Shown here: in pieces, positions 1-8,645 of the stretch
Numbering within the stretch: position 1 is the stretch's first letter
Layout of the letters: each line of letters starts with the position of its first letter
Assembly: GCF_004761865.1 (NCBI RefSeq)
Contig: NZ_SJDM01000009.1
Span: 53,309-117,308 of the forward strand
DNA from: Crenalkalicoccus roseus
GTDB taxonomy: Bacteria; Pseudomonadota; Alphaproteobacteria; Acetobacterales; Acetobacteraceae
Direction: 5' to 3'
DNA: 64,000 bases
Position numbers and translations under genes: made by a program
Notes under the pieces: model-generated
Databases searched by the model: none
What the model was told of the DNA's origin: nothing
What the model saw: only the letters and a program-made list of their open reading frames with translations

Positions 1-862
1 CTACGCCGCCCTGCTCGGCGCCTTCGGCCCGGCGCTGCTCGACCCGACCGGCTCGCGCCCGGCGGCGCGGCAGAGCGAGGCAGGGGCGGGGGCGGCGGCG
101 ATCCGCCACCCGCGGGAGCTGCGCGCGATCCCGAACAACGCGATCCTGCAGCAGCTCGGCTGGTGCGCCAACACGCTGCACGGCCTCGGCGCCGCCGCGG
201 CGCGCCAGCCCGAGCCCTTCGCCGAGCTGGCGCAGGAGAGCCCGCGCTTCCGCCGCGCCCTCGACCTCGCCCGACACGGGCTCGCGCATTCCGACCTCGA
301 CGTGCTGCGCGCCGTGGTGGGTCTGCTCGATCCCGGGCCGTGGCTCGACCGCGCCGCCCACGCCGGACGGCCGGACCAGGCCCAGGCACTGGTCGCGGTG
401 GCGCAGGCACTCGGGCGGCTCGGCCTGTGGGCGCCGGTGCAGGCCACCTTCCGGCGCCTGCAGGCGGACCACGTGGCGCTGCGCACCGCCTGGCCGGAGG
501 CGCCGCGCATGGCGACGCGCGAGGTGCTGCTGCACGCCATCCGCATCGCGCTGATCCAGCGCCTGTGGCTGCTCGGCACCGGCATCCCGGACTTCTCGCC
601 GCGCCACGGCGTCACCCGCCCGGCGCTCGAACTCCAGCTGCTGCGGCTCGAGGTGCCGGCGGCGCTCGAGCTTCTGGCCGAGATCTTCCCCGCCGCGCCC
701 GACCCGGCCGCGGGCCGGGACTACGGCGAGCCGGCGGGGCCGGACGCCACCATCTCCTACGCGCGCGAGCACGCGGCGATCTTCGAGCCGATGCGCCGGC
801 TGTTCGCGCTGGTGCGCGAGATCGGCACCGCCATCACCCACGAGATCGGCGCCCATGGCTGA
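1..862 (+). CDS. phosphoenolpyruvate carboxylase-like protein, C-terminal part (5' end outside window)
   Basis: The reading frame is open from base 2 to a TGA at 860-862, giving about 286 C-terminal residues. The segment RAIPNNAILQQLG, near residue 40 of the visible part, and the final ITHEIGAHG resemble the C-terminal domain of the atypical alphaproteobacterial (Methylobacterium-like) PEP carboxylases. Those enzymes make oxaloacetate from PEP and bicarbonate in the cytoplasm. The canonical terminal QNTG of classical Ppc is absent, so this is either the divergent family or a relative. The catalytic N-terminal and central parts are not in the window, so the assignment rests on family resemblance alone. 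The next gene converges on it from the minus strand after 18 bp. Confidence 0.5.
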   Translation, partial: YAALLGAFGPALLDPTGSRPAARQSEAGAGAAAIRHPRELRAIPNNAILQQLGWCANTLHGLGAAAARQPEPFAELAQESPRFRRALDLARHGLAHSDLDVLRAVVGLLDPGPWLDRAAHAGRPDQAQALVAVAQALGRLGLWAPVQATFRRLQADHVALRTAWPEAPRMATREVLLHAIRIALIQRLWLLGTGIPDFSPRHGVTRPALELQLLRLEVPAALELLAEIFPAAPDPAAGRDYGEPAGPDATISYAREHAAIFEPMRRLFALVREIGTAITHEIGAHG

Positions 863-880
863 TGCCGGCGCCGCGGCGGC

Positions 881-2521
881 TCAGGCCAGTGTCAGCGCCC
901 GGTAGCCCTCGGCCGCCACCGCGTCGCACCAGGCCCGGTAGGCCGGCGCGCTGCCGGCGTAGCGGGCGATGGTGCGGGTCTGCTTGCCCTCCACGTTCCT
1001 GTTCACGCCGGTCATCCAGGAATCCACCTCGAAGGTGAGCAGCCCCTCTGCGCAGGCCATGACATGCGCCATCCAGGCCGCCACCGCCTCCGGCCTGGCC
1101 TCGGCGAAGGTCAGGTGATGCTCGCGCATGTGGCGCAGCAGCGCCGTCACCCAGTCCACGTTGTATTCGATGCTGCGCGGGATGTTGCCGAGCGCGGTGT
1201 GCGGGCCGAGCAGCATGAACATGTTGGGGAAGCCGTCCACCAGCATCCCCGCCAGGGTCCGTGCCCCGCCCGCCCACTTCTCCTTCAGCGCCAGCCCGTC
1301 CCTGCCGCGGATGTCGATGCGGTCGAAGGCGCCGGTCAGGGCGTCGAAGCCGGTGGCGTAGATGATGATGTCGAATTCGTGCTCGGCCTCGCTGGTGCGG
1401 ATGCCCGTGGGGGTGATCCGCTCGATCGGCGTCTCCCGGCAGTCCACCAGCAGGACGTTGGGCTGGTTGTACACCTCGTAGTAGTTGGTCTCGAGGGGGA
1501 CGCGCTTGGTGCCGAAGCCGTGGCATTTCGGGATCAGCTTCTCCGCCACCGCCGGATCCTTCACCCGCTGGCGGATCTTGCGGGCGATGAACTCCGAGAT
1601 CTCCCGGTTCGCCGCCCGGTCGGTCAGCATGTCGCGGAAATTCCCGACCCAGATGCCGAAGCCGGGCGAGGCGTAGAGCCTTTCCCAGAACGCCTCGCGC
1701 TCCTCGGGCGTCACCTCGAAGGTGCCGCGCGGGTCCGGGGTGTGCAGGAAGCAGGAGAAGGTCTCCTGGCAGCGACGGAAGATCTCGGGATAGCTCGCCT
1801 TGATCCGCCGCTGCTCCTCCTCGGTGATCGGGCGGTTGTGCAGCGGCGCGCACCAGTTGGGCGTGCGCTGGAACACGGTGAGGTGCCCGGCGGTCTTCGC
1901 CACCTCCTGGATGGTCTGCACCCCGGTCGCGCCGGTGCCGATCACCGCCACGCGCTTGCCGGCGAAGTCCACCGGCTCGCGCGGCCAGCGGGCGGTGTGC
2001 CAGGACTGTCCCCGGAAGCTCCCGATGCCCTCGATGCGCGGCCAGGTCGGCGCCGAGAGCACGCCGATGGCGGTGATCAGGAAGCGGCAGGCGTGGTGGC
2101 TGCCGTCCTCGAGCGTCACCGTCCAGCCGCGCGCCACCTCGTCGTACTGCGCGGCGGCGACGCGGCTGCGGAACCGGATGTCGCGGCGCAGGTCGTACTT
2201 GTCGGCGACGCGGTTCAGGTAGCGCAGGGTTTCGGGCTGGGGCGCGAAATGCTCCGACCAGCTCCATTCCTGCAGCAGCTCCGGATCGAAGGAGTAGCCG
2301 TAGGAATAGCTCTCGGAATCGAAGCGCGCGCCGGGATAGCGGTTCCAGTACCAGGTGCCGCCCACCCCCGTGCCCGCCTCGAACACCACCGCCCCGAGGC
2401 CGAGCTCGCGCAGGCGGATCAGCTGGTAGAGGCCCGACATGCCGGCGCCGATGACGATGGCGTCGTGATCGAAGCGCGGCCGAGGCGCGCCCGCCACCTG
2501 ATCGGATGCCGCGAGGCTCAT
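881..2521 (-). CDS. flavin-containing (Baeyer-Villiger type) monooxygenase
   Basis: The 546-residue protein has an N-terminal FAD dinucleotide-binding motif, VIGAGMSG (about residues 21-28), followed by GGTWYWNRYPG, typical of cyclohexanone/phenylacetone monooxygenases. A second Rossmann motif for NADPH, VIGTGATG, lies near residue 193. Between them FRGQSWHTARWP matches the Baeyer-Villiger fingerprint FxGxxxHxxxWP. Length matches the family (about 540 residues). It probably inserts oxygen next to a ketone using NADPH and O2; the substrate cannot be read from sequence. The ATG at 2519-2521 is followed directly by a good match to family N-termini. The gene appears monocistronic, separated by 166 bp from the asparagine synthase upstream. 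Confidence 0.88.
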   Translation of the reverse strand: MSLAASDQVAGAPRPRFDHDAIVIGAGMSGLYQLIRLRELGLGAVVFEAGTGVGGTWYWNRYPGARFDSESYSYGYSFDPELLQEWSWSEHFAPQPETLRYLNRVADKYDLRRDIRFRSRVAAAQYDEVARGWTVTLEDGSHHACRFLITAIGVLSAPTWPRIEGIGSFRGQSWHTARWPREPVDFAGKRVAVIGTGATGVQTIQEVAKTAGHLTVFQRTPNWCAPLHNRPITEEEQRRIKASYPEIFRRCQETFSCFLHTPDPRGTFEVTPEEREAFWERLYASPGFGIWVGNFRDMLTDRAANREISEFIARKIRQRVKDPAVAEKLIPKCHGFGTKRVPLETNYYEVYNQPNVLLVDCRETPIERITPTGIRTSEAEHEFDIIIYATGFDALTGAFDRIDIRGRDGLALKEKWAGGARTLAGMLVDGFPNMFMLLGPHTALGNIPRSIEYNVDWVTALLRHMREHHLTFAEARPEAVAAWMAHVMACAEGLLTFEVDSWMTGVNRNVEGKQTRTIARYAGSAPAYRAWCDAVAAEGYRALTLA

Positions 2522-2642
2522 TCCCGTGCTCCCTCCCGCCGGCGCCGCAGGGCGGTGCGGCCGGGGCTGGCCAGTCCGCCGGCGCCGCGGCGACGATCCC
2601 GCGCCGCGGCGCCCCCGTCAACGCGCCGGACGGGAAAGCCGG

Positions 2643-2674
2643 GGCGGGGAGGGGAGGCGTGCCCCTCGCCCGCC
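2643..2674 (-). terminator. candidate hairpin terminator after the asparagine synthase gene
   Basis: The arms GGCGGG-g-AGGGG and CCCCT-cg-CCCGCC face each other across a 7-base loop, beginning 14 bp beyond the stop codon of the minus-strand asparagine synthase gene. There is no clear U-tract, as is common in very GC-rich genomes. Confidence 0.35.
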
Positions 2675-2687
2675 CGATGGCGGGGGG

Positions 2688-4646
2688 CTACGCCGCCAGC
2701 CGCATCGCCGCCGGGCGCGCCGCCTCCGTCGCCTCGTGCCAGGCCTGGAACATCAGCAGGTTCCAGATCGCCTTGTCCCAGCCGCGCCCCTGATGGGCGT
2801 AGCTCTCCCACAGCCGTCGGCAGGCCGCGACGTCGAGCAGCCCGTGCCGGCCGAGCGCCTCGCGGCTCATCAGCGCCTCGGCCCAGTCGCGCAGCTCGTC
2901 GAGCAGCCAGGCCTCCACCGGCGCGCCGAAGCCCTGCTTCGGCCGGTCCACCAGCGGCCGCGGCACGTGGCGGTACAGCACCTCGCGCAGCGGCAGCTTG
3001 CCCACGCCGTCCCGCAGCTTCGCCGCCGCCGGGAAGCGCCAGGACAGCTCCATGATGCGGTAGTCGAGCAGCGGGCAGCGCACCTCGAGCGAGGTGGACA
3101 TGCTGGCGCGGTCCACCTTGGCCAGGATGTCGTCGATCAGCCAGGTGACCTGGTCCATGAAGGTCATGCGGTCGAGCGGGCCGGAGCGGCCGAGATGCCA
3201 GGCCGGATCCTCGAGCGGGTGCGGCCCCGCGTCATGGCCGGCGAGCAGCGCGCCCGGATCGAGCATCGGCGACATCAGCGCCGCGTTGAACCCCTCTGCC
3301 CCCCCGGCGGCGAGCAGGCGGCCGAGCAGGCGCATCCGCCGCGCCTGCCGGTTGCCGCCCATCCCGCCGGCGAGTGGCGCCAGCCGGTCCGCAAGGCCGG
3401 CGCCGAGCGCGCGCAGCGGCCCCGGCACCGCCCCCGCCCAGCCGAGCAGCCTCAGGGCGCCGGCGTAGCGCGGGGCGTAGCCGGCGAAGAACTCGTCCCC
3501 GCCGTCGCCGGAAAGGGCGACGGTGACGTGGCGGCGCGCCATGCGGCAGAGCAGCGTGGTCGGGATCGCCGAATCGTCGGCGAAGGGCTCGTCGAAGATG
3601 CGCGGGATGTCCCGCGCCGCGGCGAGGATGTCGGCCTTGCCGAGGTAGAGCTCCTCGTGCCGGGTGCGGAGATGCGCGGCGATCGGCCGGGCGAAGCGCG
3701 CCTCGTCCCAGCCCGGCACGTCGAAGCCGATGGAGAAGCTGCGCACCTGGCCCGGGGCGATCGCCGCCATGATCGCGGTGACCAGGCTGGAATCGATGCC
3801 GCCCGAGAGGAAGGCGCCGACCGGCACGTCGGCCACCATGCGGCGCTCGGTCGCGTCGCGCAGCAGCGACTCGAACTCCTCGACGCTGGCGGCGCGGCCA
3901 GCCGCCTGCGCCTCCAGCCCGGCCAGCGCCACCGCCCGCAGGTCCCAGTAGGGGCGCGGCTCGGGCGTCCGCCGCGCCGCGGCGTCCTGCGCGCCGAGGC
4001 GCAGCAGGTGGCCGTGCGGCAGGCGCGCCATCGCGGCGAAGATGGTGCGGCGGCCGAGCGTGTAGCCGAGCTGCATGAAGTCGGAGAAGGCGGCGGGGGA
4101 GATGCGCCGGTCGAATTGCGGGTGCGGCGCCAGCGCCTTCAGCTCCGAGCCGAAGAGGAAGGCATCGCCCGCCCAGCCGTAGTAGAGCGGCTTCTTGCCG
4201 ATGCGGTCGCGCCCGAGCCAGAGCGCGCGCTCCCGCCGGTCCCAGACGGCGAGGGCGAACATGCCGTTGGCGCGCGCGACCGCGGCCTCCACGCCCCATT
4301 CGGCGATCGCCTCGACCAGCACCTCGGTGTCAGAGTGGCCACGCCAGGCGTGGCCGCCGCGCGCCGTCTCGAGTTCGGCGCGGATGTCGGCGAAATTGTA
4401 GATCTCGCCGTTCATCATCACCATGAAGCGGCCGCAGGCCGATGCCATCGGCTGATGGCCGGCGGGCGAAAGGTCGATGATGGAGAGGCGGCGGAAGCCG
4501 AAGGCGATTCCCGCCTCGGCATCCACCCAGGCGCCGGCGTCGTCGGGGCCGCGATGCTCCAGCCGGTCGCGCATCGCCGCGACCAGGGAGGAGGCCGCGG
4601 CGCCGTCGGTGCCGCCGGGGACGAGGAAGCCTACGAAGCCGCACAT
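2688..4646 (-). CDS. asnB: asparagine synthase (glutamine-hydrolysing), exopolysaccharide-locus type
   Basis: The 652-residue protein starts MCGFVGF, exposing the catalytic Cys2 of class II glutamine amidotransferases. The C-terminal synthetase domain carries the ATP-pyrophosphatase loop SGGIDSS (near residue 280) and the SGDGGDE motif of asparagine synthases. The chemistry is ATP-dependent transfer of ammonia from glutamine to a carboxylate. In XrtA/PEP-CTERM loci such enzymes usually amidate sugars or envelope precursors rather than serving asparagine supply. It is the last gene of the minus-strand arm that begins with the polyprenyl-phosphate sugar transferase. Whether it belongs to the specific XrtA-associated amidotransferase subfamily or is a general AsnB cannot be decided by eye. 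Confidence 0.88.
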   Translation of the reverse strand: MCGFVGFLVPGGTDGAAASSLVAAMRDRLEHRGPDDAGAWVDAEAGIAFGFRRLSIIDLSPAGHQPMASACGRFMVMMNGEIYNFADIRAELETARGGHAWRGHSDTEVLVEAIAEWGVEAAVARANGMFALAVWDRRERALWLGRDRIGKKPLYYGWAGDAFLFGSELKALAPHPQFDRRISPAAFSDFMQLGYTLGRRTIFAAMARLPHGHLLRLGAQDAAARRTPEPRPYWDLRAVALAGLEAQAAGRAASVEEFESLLRDATERRMVADVPVGAFLSGGIDSSLVTAIMAAIAPGQVRSFSIGFDVPGWDEARFARPIAAHLRTRHEELYLGKADILAAARDIPRIFDEPFADDSAIPTTLLCRMARRHVTVALSGDGGDEFFAGYAPRYAGALRLLGWAGAVPGPLRALGAGLADRLAPLAGGMGGNRQARRMRLLGRLLAAGGAEGFNAALMSPMLDPGALLAGHDAGPHPLEDPAWHLGRSGPLDRMTFMDQVTWLIDDILAKVDRASMSTSLEVRCPLLDYRIMELSWRFPAAAKLRDGVGKLPLREVLYRHVPRPLVDRPKQGFGAPVEAWLLDELRDWAEALMSREALGRHGLLDVAACRRLWESYAHQGRGWDKAIWNLLMFQAWHEATEAARPAAMRLAA

Positions 4647-4741
4647 CCGCTCAGGTCATCCCGAAAAAGGAACGATTGGCCCGCACCTTACACCAGGCCC
4701 CCGCGCGGGCGAGGGTGGAGGGTGCGGGCCGCGCCCGGGGC

Positions 4742-6910
4742 TCATGCCTGGCACCGCACCACACGGCCCGGCACCCGCGGCATGTCGCGCGGCCCGATGC
4801 TGTGCGTCGGGTTGGAGGCGTAGCTCTCCGGCGCGGTGCCGGGCGCGCCGGCGGAGAGCAGCCACAGATAGGCCCGCCTCGCCCCCTCATGGCCGAGCAC
4901 GTTCTGCAGCAGGGCGAGGGATTGCAGGGCCAGGCGGCCATAGTCGCCCTCGCTCTTCTTCCAGCCGTCGCCGTTCGAGCGGCCGGTCTCCACCGTCGCC
5001 GCCCCGATCTCGGCCCAGCTCTTGTAAAGCTGCTCGGGGCGCTCCGCCCCTCTCGGCGCGGTCGCGATCGTGAAGGCGATGCCGTCGCGCGGGTTCATGC
5101 CCCTGTCCCCGGCCTGGAAGCGCCCGACCAGGAAATTCGCCATCCAGCCCAGCACCGCACGGGCATCGTCATTGCCGCGCCGCGCCGCGGCGGCGACGGA
5201 GGAGGCGAGGTAGTCCTGCTGCCAGGGGGCGATGTGGTCGATGCTGTTGGGCAGCCAGCCATGCGCCTCGCCCTGCCACTCGGTCCAGACCGGGATGCGC
5301 TCGCGCATCCAGGCCCAGTTCCGCGCCGCGACGTCGCGGAAATAGCCCTGCTGCGGATCGCCGTCCGGGCTGATCCAGGCCGCCTCGTCGAGCTGCCGCA
5401 TCGCCCAGGCGGCGCTGCGCACCTGCCTGCGCCAGATGATGTTGACGCCCCGGGCGGCGCCCGCTTCCCGGCGCGGCAGTGGCCACACCGAGAGCACGTT
5501 CCACGCCGCCTGCGCCTGCAGCTCGTCGAGCAGGGCCCGCCTCCCGCTCAGCAGGTAGGGCACGAAGGCGAGGTCCGGCTGGTGCGCTTCCTCGGGGAAC
5601 CAGCCGCTCTCATGTACTGGGATCTGCTGCAGCAGCGAGCGCGGCGGCGGGCCGTTGCGGCCATCGAACCAGAAATCGGGCCAGCGCCGCTCGTCCATCC
5701 AGCCGCCGCGCGGGTCCCACATGTGCCAGGGCACGGAGCCCGCCGCCTCGGCCTGGCCGAGGGCGAAGGCCGCGGCCCGCGGATCGCCGCTGACCAGCCA
5801 GGCCGCCTGCTGCAGCGTCGTCGGCCCGATATCGGCCCGCCCCCCCGCCGTCGGCATGTAGCGGGTGATGCCGCGCGCGCCGAGCGGCGCCGCCCAGTCG
5901 GGCTCCGCGATCATCCGCGCAAGGCGTTCCAGCACCCCCGCCGATACGCCGATCGAGAGGTCGTAATGGGCGATTGCGCCGGTCTCGGTCAGATAGGCGG
6001 TGTCCGGCCGCAGCAGCGGCTGGGGGGGTGGGGGCTGCCCGCCCGGCAGGGCACCGACCAGCCGGCCCCAGCCCTGATACTGGAAGTGGCGCAGCTCCTC
6101 GGTGCGGATCACCTCCCGCCCATCCAGGGCAAGGCGCAGGGTGTAGGTCGCCGTGCCGCCGCCCGGGCGCATGGCGATGTCGTTGCGCAGCCAGAGATCC
6201 ACCCAGAGCGTGCCGTCCCGCCGCGCGGCGATGTCCGCCACCAGCCGCATCGAGGTGGCGCCCCCGACCGCGTCGGGCGGCACCGGCGCCGTGACCCGCC
6301 GCTGCGCCGCGAGCGGCCCCGCCTGCCAGGGGGCTTCGCCCGGCGCCGTGCGCAGCAGCGCCAGCAGGTCGGCCTGCCAGGGCTGGCCGCCGCCGGCCGG
6401 GGTCAGGGTGACGACCGCCTGCCGTCCGGCCAGGGCCGCGGCGAGGTCGAGCGGCGCCTCCGCTTCCGTCTCTCCGGCGCGGGTGAGCACCACGCCGAGC
6501 CTCTGCCCCCGGCCCAGCGCCGGCAGGGCGAGGCTGAGCACGCCGAAGCGCGCCGAACCGTCGGGGTGGCGCACCGAGACGTCGAATTGCGTCGGGATCG
6601 CCCGCCCATCGGTCAGCCGGGCCTGCGGCCGCGTCCCGCGCGGCAGGTCGCCGGGCCGCAAGGCCTGGCCGAGCACCGCGATGGTACCGGCGGGGGAGCC
6701 GAAGCCCTCGAGCAGGAAACCGGTCAGGTCTCCCGGTCGGTCGGCGCAGGGCACCGGCCGGGCCAGCACCACACCGGCAGGCGCCGGCCCGGAGGGAGGG
6801 CGCGCCGGCGGTGCCTCCCCCCGGGCACGGGCCGGCAGCGGGCCGGCGCAGCCCGCGAGGAAGGAGGCGGCCAGCATCCCGGCCTGCCGGCGGCCGAGCG
6901 AGCGGCTCAT
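4742..6910 (-). CDS. secreted lipoprotein of unknown function (beta N-half, helical-barrel-like C-half)
   Basis: I do not recognise a named family with confidence. The chosen ATG at 6908-6910 gives 722 residues starting MSRSLGRRQAG, then a hydrophobic stretch ending AGCAG, a lipoprotein or signal-peptide region. The frame remains open upstream, but that extension is Arg/Pro-rich and looks non-coding. The first ~350 residues look beta-rich and resemble RIFT-barrel-like domains next to polysaccharide-active enzymes. The second half has many Trp/Gly/Asp-rich helical segments (for example RWPDFWFDGRNG and NSIDHIAPWQQDYL), like (alpha/alpha) barrel glycan lyases or hydrolases. Its place between an O-glycosylation-ligase-like gene and an asparagine synthase suggests a role in handling the exopolysaccharide or its protein conjugates. 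No catalytic residues can be named. Confidence 0.6.
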   Translation of the reverse strand: MSRSLGRRQAGMLAASFLAGCAGPLPARARGEAPPARPPSGPAPAGVVLARPVPCADRPGDLTGFLLEGFGSPAGTIAVLGQALRPGDLPRGTRPQARLTDGRAIPTQFDVSVRHPDGSARFGVLSLALPALGRGQRLGVVLTRAGETEAEAPLDLAAALAGRQAVVTLTPAGGGQPWQADLLALLRTAPGEAPWQAGPLAAQRRVTAPVPPDAVGGATSMRLVADIAARRDGTLWVDLWLRNDIAMRPGGGTATYTLRLALDGREVIRTEELRHFQYQGWGRLVGALPGGQPPPPQPLLRPDTAYLTETGAIAHYDLSIGVSAGVLERLARMIAEPDWAAPLGARGITRYMPTAGGRADIGPTTLQQAAWLVSGDPRAAAFALGQAEAAGSVPWHMWDPRGGWMDERRWPDFWFDGRNGPPPRSLLQQIPVHESGWFPEEAHQPDLAFVPYLLSGRRALLDELQAQAAWNVLSVWPLPRREAGAARGVNIIWRRQVRSAAWAMRQLDEAAWISPDGDPQQGYFRDVAARNWAWMRERIPVWTEWQGEAHGWLPNSIDHIAPWQQDYLASSVAAAARRGNDDARAVLGWMANFLVGRFQAGDRGMNPRDGIAFTIATAPRGAERPEQLYKSWAEIGAATVETGRSNGDGWKKSEGDYGRLALQSLALLQNVLGHEGARRAYLWLLSAGAPGTAPESYASNPTHSIGPRDMPRVPGRVVRCQA

Positions 6911-6986
6911 GCCCGCGCCCCCGGGCGGGACCCTGCGCCATGCTTCCCCGCCGCGCGGGCAGGAAGGGCGTGCCGGCACCAGATGG

Positions 6987-7298
6987 TCATCCCCGCTTCT
7001 CCCTGCTGTGCGGCCATCCCGCGCCCTGGCGTGGAGGGATGGCCCGGCGCACCGGCTCCGCCAGCGGACGGGGGGCGGTGCGTGCGGCTTCCGCCCGTGC
7101 CCGCCAGGAGCGCGCCGGCGGGGCCGGCTCCCGCGGCCCGTCCTTCCCCTCCGCCTCTCCGGCACGGGCGGCAGCCTCGAGATCTTCCCGCATGTCGAAG
7201 GGCGACCAGAAGCGCCCATCGGGGGGCTTGGGCAGGATGCTCCAGAGCATCAGCCATCCGACCCCGATGACCATGGCGATGAAGTAGAGCGTCTGCAT
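6987..7298 (-). CDS. small single-pass membrane protein, hypothetical
   Basis: The ATG-started frame encodes 103 residues: an N-terminal membrane segment (about residues 3-24, LYFIAMVIGVGWLMLWSIL), then FWSPFDMREDLE and a charged Ala/Arg/Pro-rich tail. A GGAG lies about ten bases upstream of the start. It sits 21 bp downstream of the O-glycosylation-ligase-like gene and 76 bp upstream of the secreted protein gene, so it is probably co-transcribed. The tail composition is close to non-coding for this genome, so only the first ~45 residues look convincingly protein-like. No function is assigned. Confidence 0.5.
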   Translation of the reverse strand: MQTLYFIAMVIGVGWLMLWSILPKPPDGRFWSPFDMREDLEAAARAGEAEGKDGPREPAPPARSWRARAEAARTAPRPLAEPVRRAIPPRQGAGWPHSREKRG

Positions 7299-7319
7299 CC
7301 CGCGGCAGCTCCAGGGGCG

Positions 7320-8639
7320 TCACGGGTAGGCGACGGCGCGCGGCCGCGCCGCCAAGCCCAGGGCGGGGAGCCTCGCCCCGCGCTCCTGCCGGACCGCCTG
7401 CGCCACCAGCGCATGGGTGGCCGCCACCACGACGAGCAGCGTCCAGAAGAAGTCCCAGTACCCGAACGACAGGAACGTTCCTCCCACCAGATAAGGAACG
7501 AATGCGACCTGCGTCATGCGCGCGAGATCGGAAGCCCATTGCAGGTCCGGCCGGCCGCGCGCCAGGCGGGTGATGCGCAGGGTGTAGAAGACACCGGCGA
7601 ACAGGATGCCGAGCCAGACCAGGAAGGTCGGAAAGCCGTGCTCGCTCAGCACCTCCAGCCAGATGCTGTGGTCGGCCCGCGCCCGCACGCCGGGCGCGAC
7701 CCGGTCCACGATGTCCTGCTGGTAGACGGCCTTGAAGCCGCCGCCGATCATGGGCCGCTCCATGGCGATCGCAAAGGCGGCCTGCCAGATGCGCACGCGG
7801 CCCATGGCCGACTGGTCCTCCTCATAGGTCTCGATCGTGCGCATGCGCTCGGTCCAGCTCTCGGGCATGAAGCTGATCGCCCCGGCGAGGGTGATGCCGA
7901 TGACGATGCCGGCGAGGAGCTTGGTAAGGATCCCGCCCTTGGTACGAAGCCAGAGGAACAGCGCGGTCGCGGCCAGGGCGAGGAGGGCGCCGCGGGACTG
8001 GCTGCCGATCGCCGCGAACAGCGACAGCACCATGGCGGCGACCAGTCCCCAGCGGACCAGCCGGTGCGGCGACTGCAGGCGCAGGTAGTTCATCAGCGGC
8101 AGCGCCACGAGCAGCCCGACCGCGAGGTGGTTGCGGTCGGCGATGATCGTGTGCGGGGGGCCGAGCACGATGTGCTGCCCGCCGGTGAGCAGGGTGAACA
8201 GGCCGCCGCGCACCCCGAAATAGCCGATGGCGATGACCATCAGCCACACCAGGGCGTGGATGCGCCAGCGGTCGGTCAGCAGGCAGGCGGTGAGCAGCAG
8301 CCCAAGAATGATCTTGATGACGCTTTCCCACTTCCCCCAGACGACGGCGGGCGGGGCGAGGGCGGTGAAGGAGGTGACGGTGACGCAGGCCATCAGCACC
8401 ACCAGCAGCACCGTCACCGCGTTGACCGGCAGCCGCCGCGGCTCGCGCGCGATGATGCAGCCGACGATGGTGACGCAGAACGCCATCGCCGCCACCGGCA
8501 GGGAGCCGACGAAGCCCCAGGCCAGCCGGTGCGGGTTCATGAAGGAGACCCACGACCACAGCAGCACGCCGACGAAGGGCCGCGCCGCCGCCAGCGGCAG
8601 CAGCGCCAGGATGAAGGCGGTGAGGCCGATGTCGCGCAA
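7320..8639 (-). CDS. putative O-glycosylation ligase / Wzy-like membrane protein, exosortase A-associated
   Basis: The 439-residue multi-spanning protein starts at a TTG codon 6 bp after the prsT stop codon (MRDIGLTAFILALLPLA). It has ten or more hydrophobic segments and a large periplasmic loop containing RMRTIETYEEDQSAMGRVRIW and ADHSIWLEVLSEHGF. These match the O-antigen ligase/Wzy superfamily and specifically the exosortase A-associated ligase family (TIGR03097 by recollection). It probably transfers or polymerises lipid-linked glycan in the inner membrane. Proximity to XrtA genes supports the assignment. It may glycosylate PEP-CTERM proteins or polymerise the exopolysaccharide; sequence does not distinguish these. 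Confidence 0.85.
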   Translation of the reverse strand: MRDIGLTAFILALLPLAAARPFVGVLLWSWVSFMNPHRLAWGFVGSLPVAAMAFCVTIVGCIIAREPRRLPVNAVTVLLVVLMACVTVTSFTALAPPAVVWGKWESVIKIILGLLLTACLLTDRWRIHALVWLMVIAIGYFGVRGGLFTLLTGGQHIVLGPPHTIIADRNHLAVGLLVALPLMNYLRLQSPHRLVRWGLVAAMVLSLFAAIGSQSRGALLALAATALFLWLRTKGGILTKLLAGIVIGITLAGAISFMPESWTERMRTIETYEEDQSAMGRVRIWQAAFAIAMERPMIGGGFKAVYQQDIVDRVAPGVRARADHSIWLEVLSEHGFPTFLVWLGILFAGVFYTLRITRLARGRPDLQWASDLARMTQVAFVPYLVGGTFLSFGYWDFFWTLLVVVAATHALVAQAVRQERGARLPALGLAARPRAVAYP

Positions 8640-8645
8640 CGCTGC

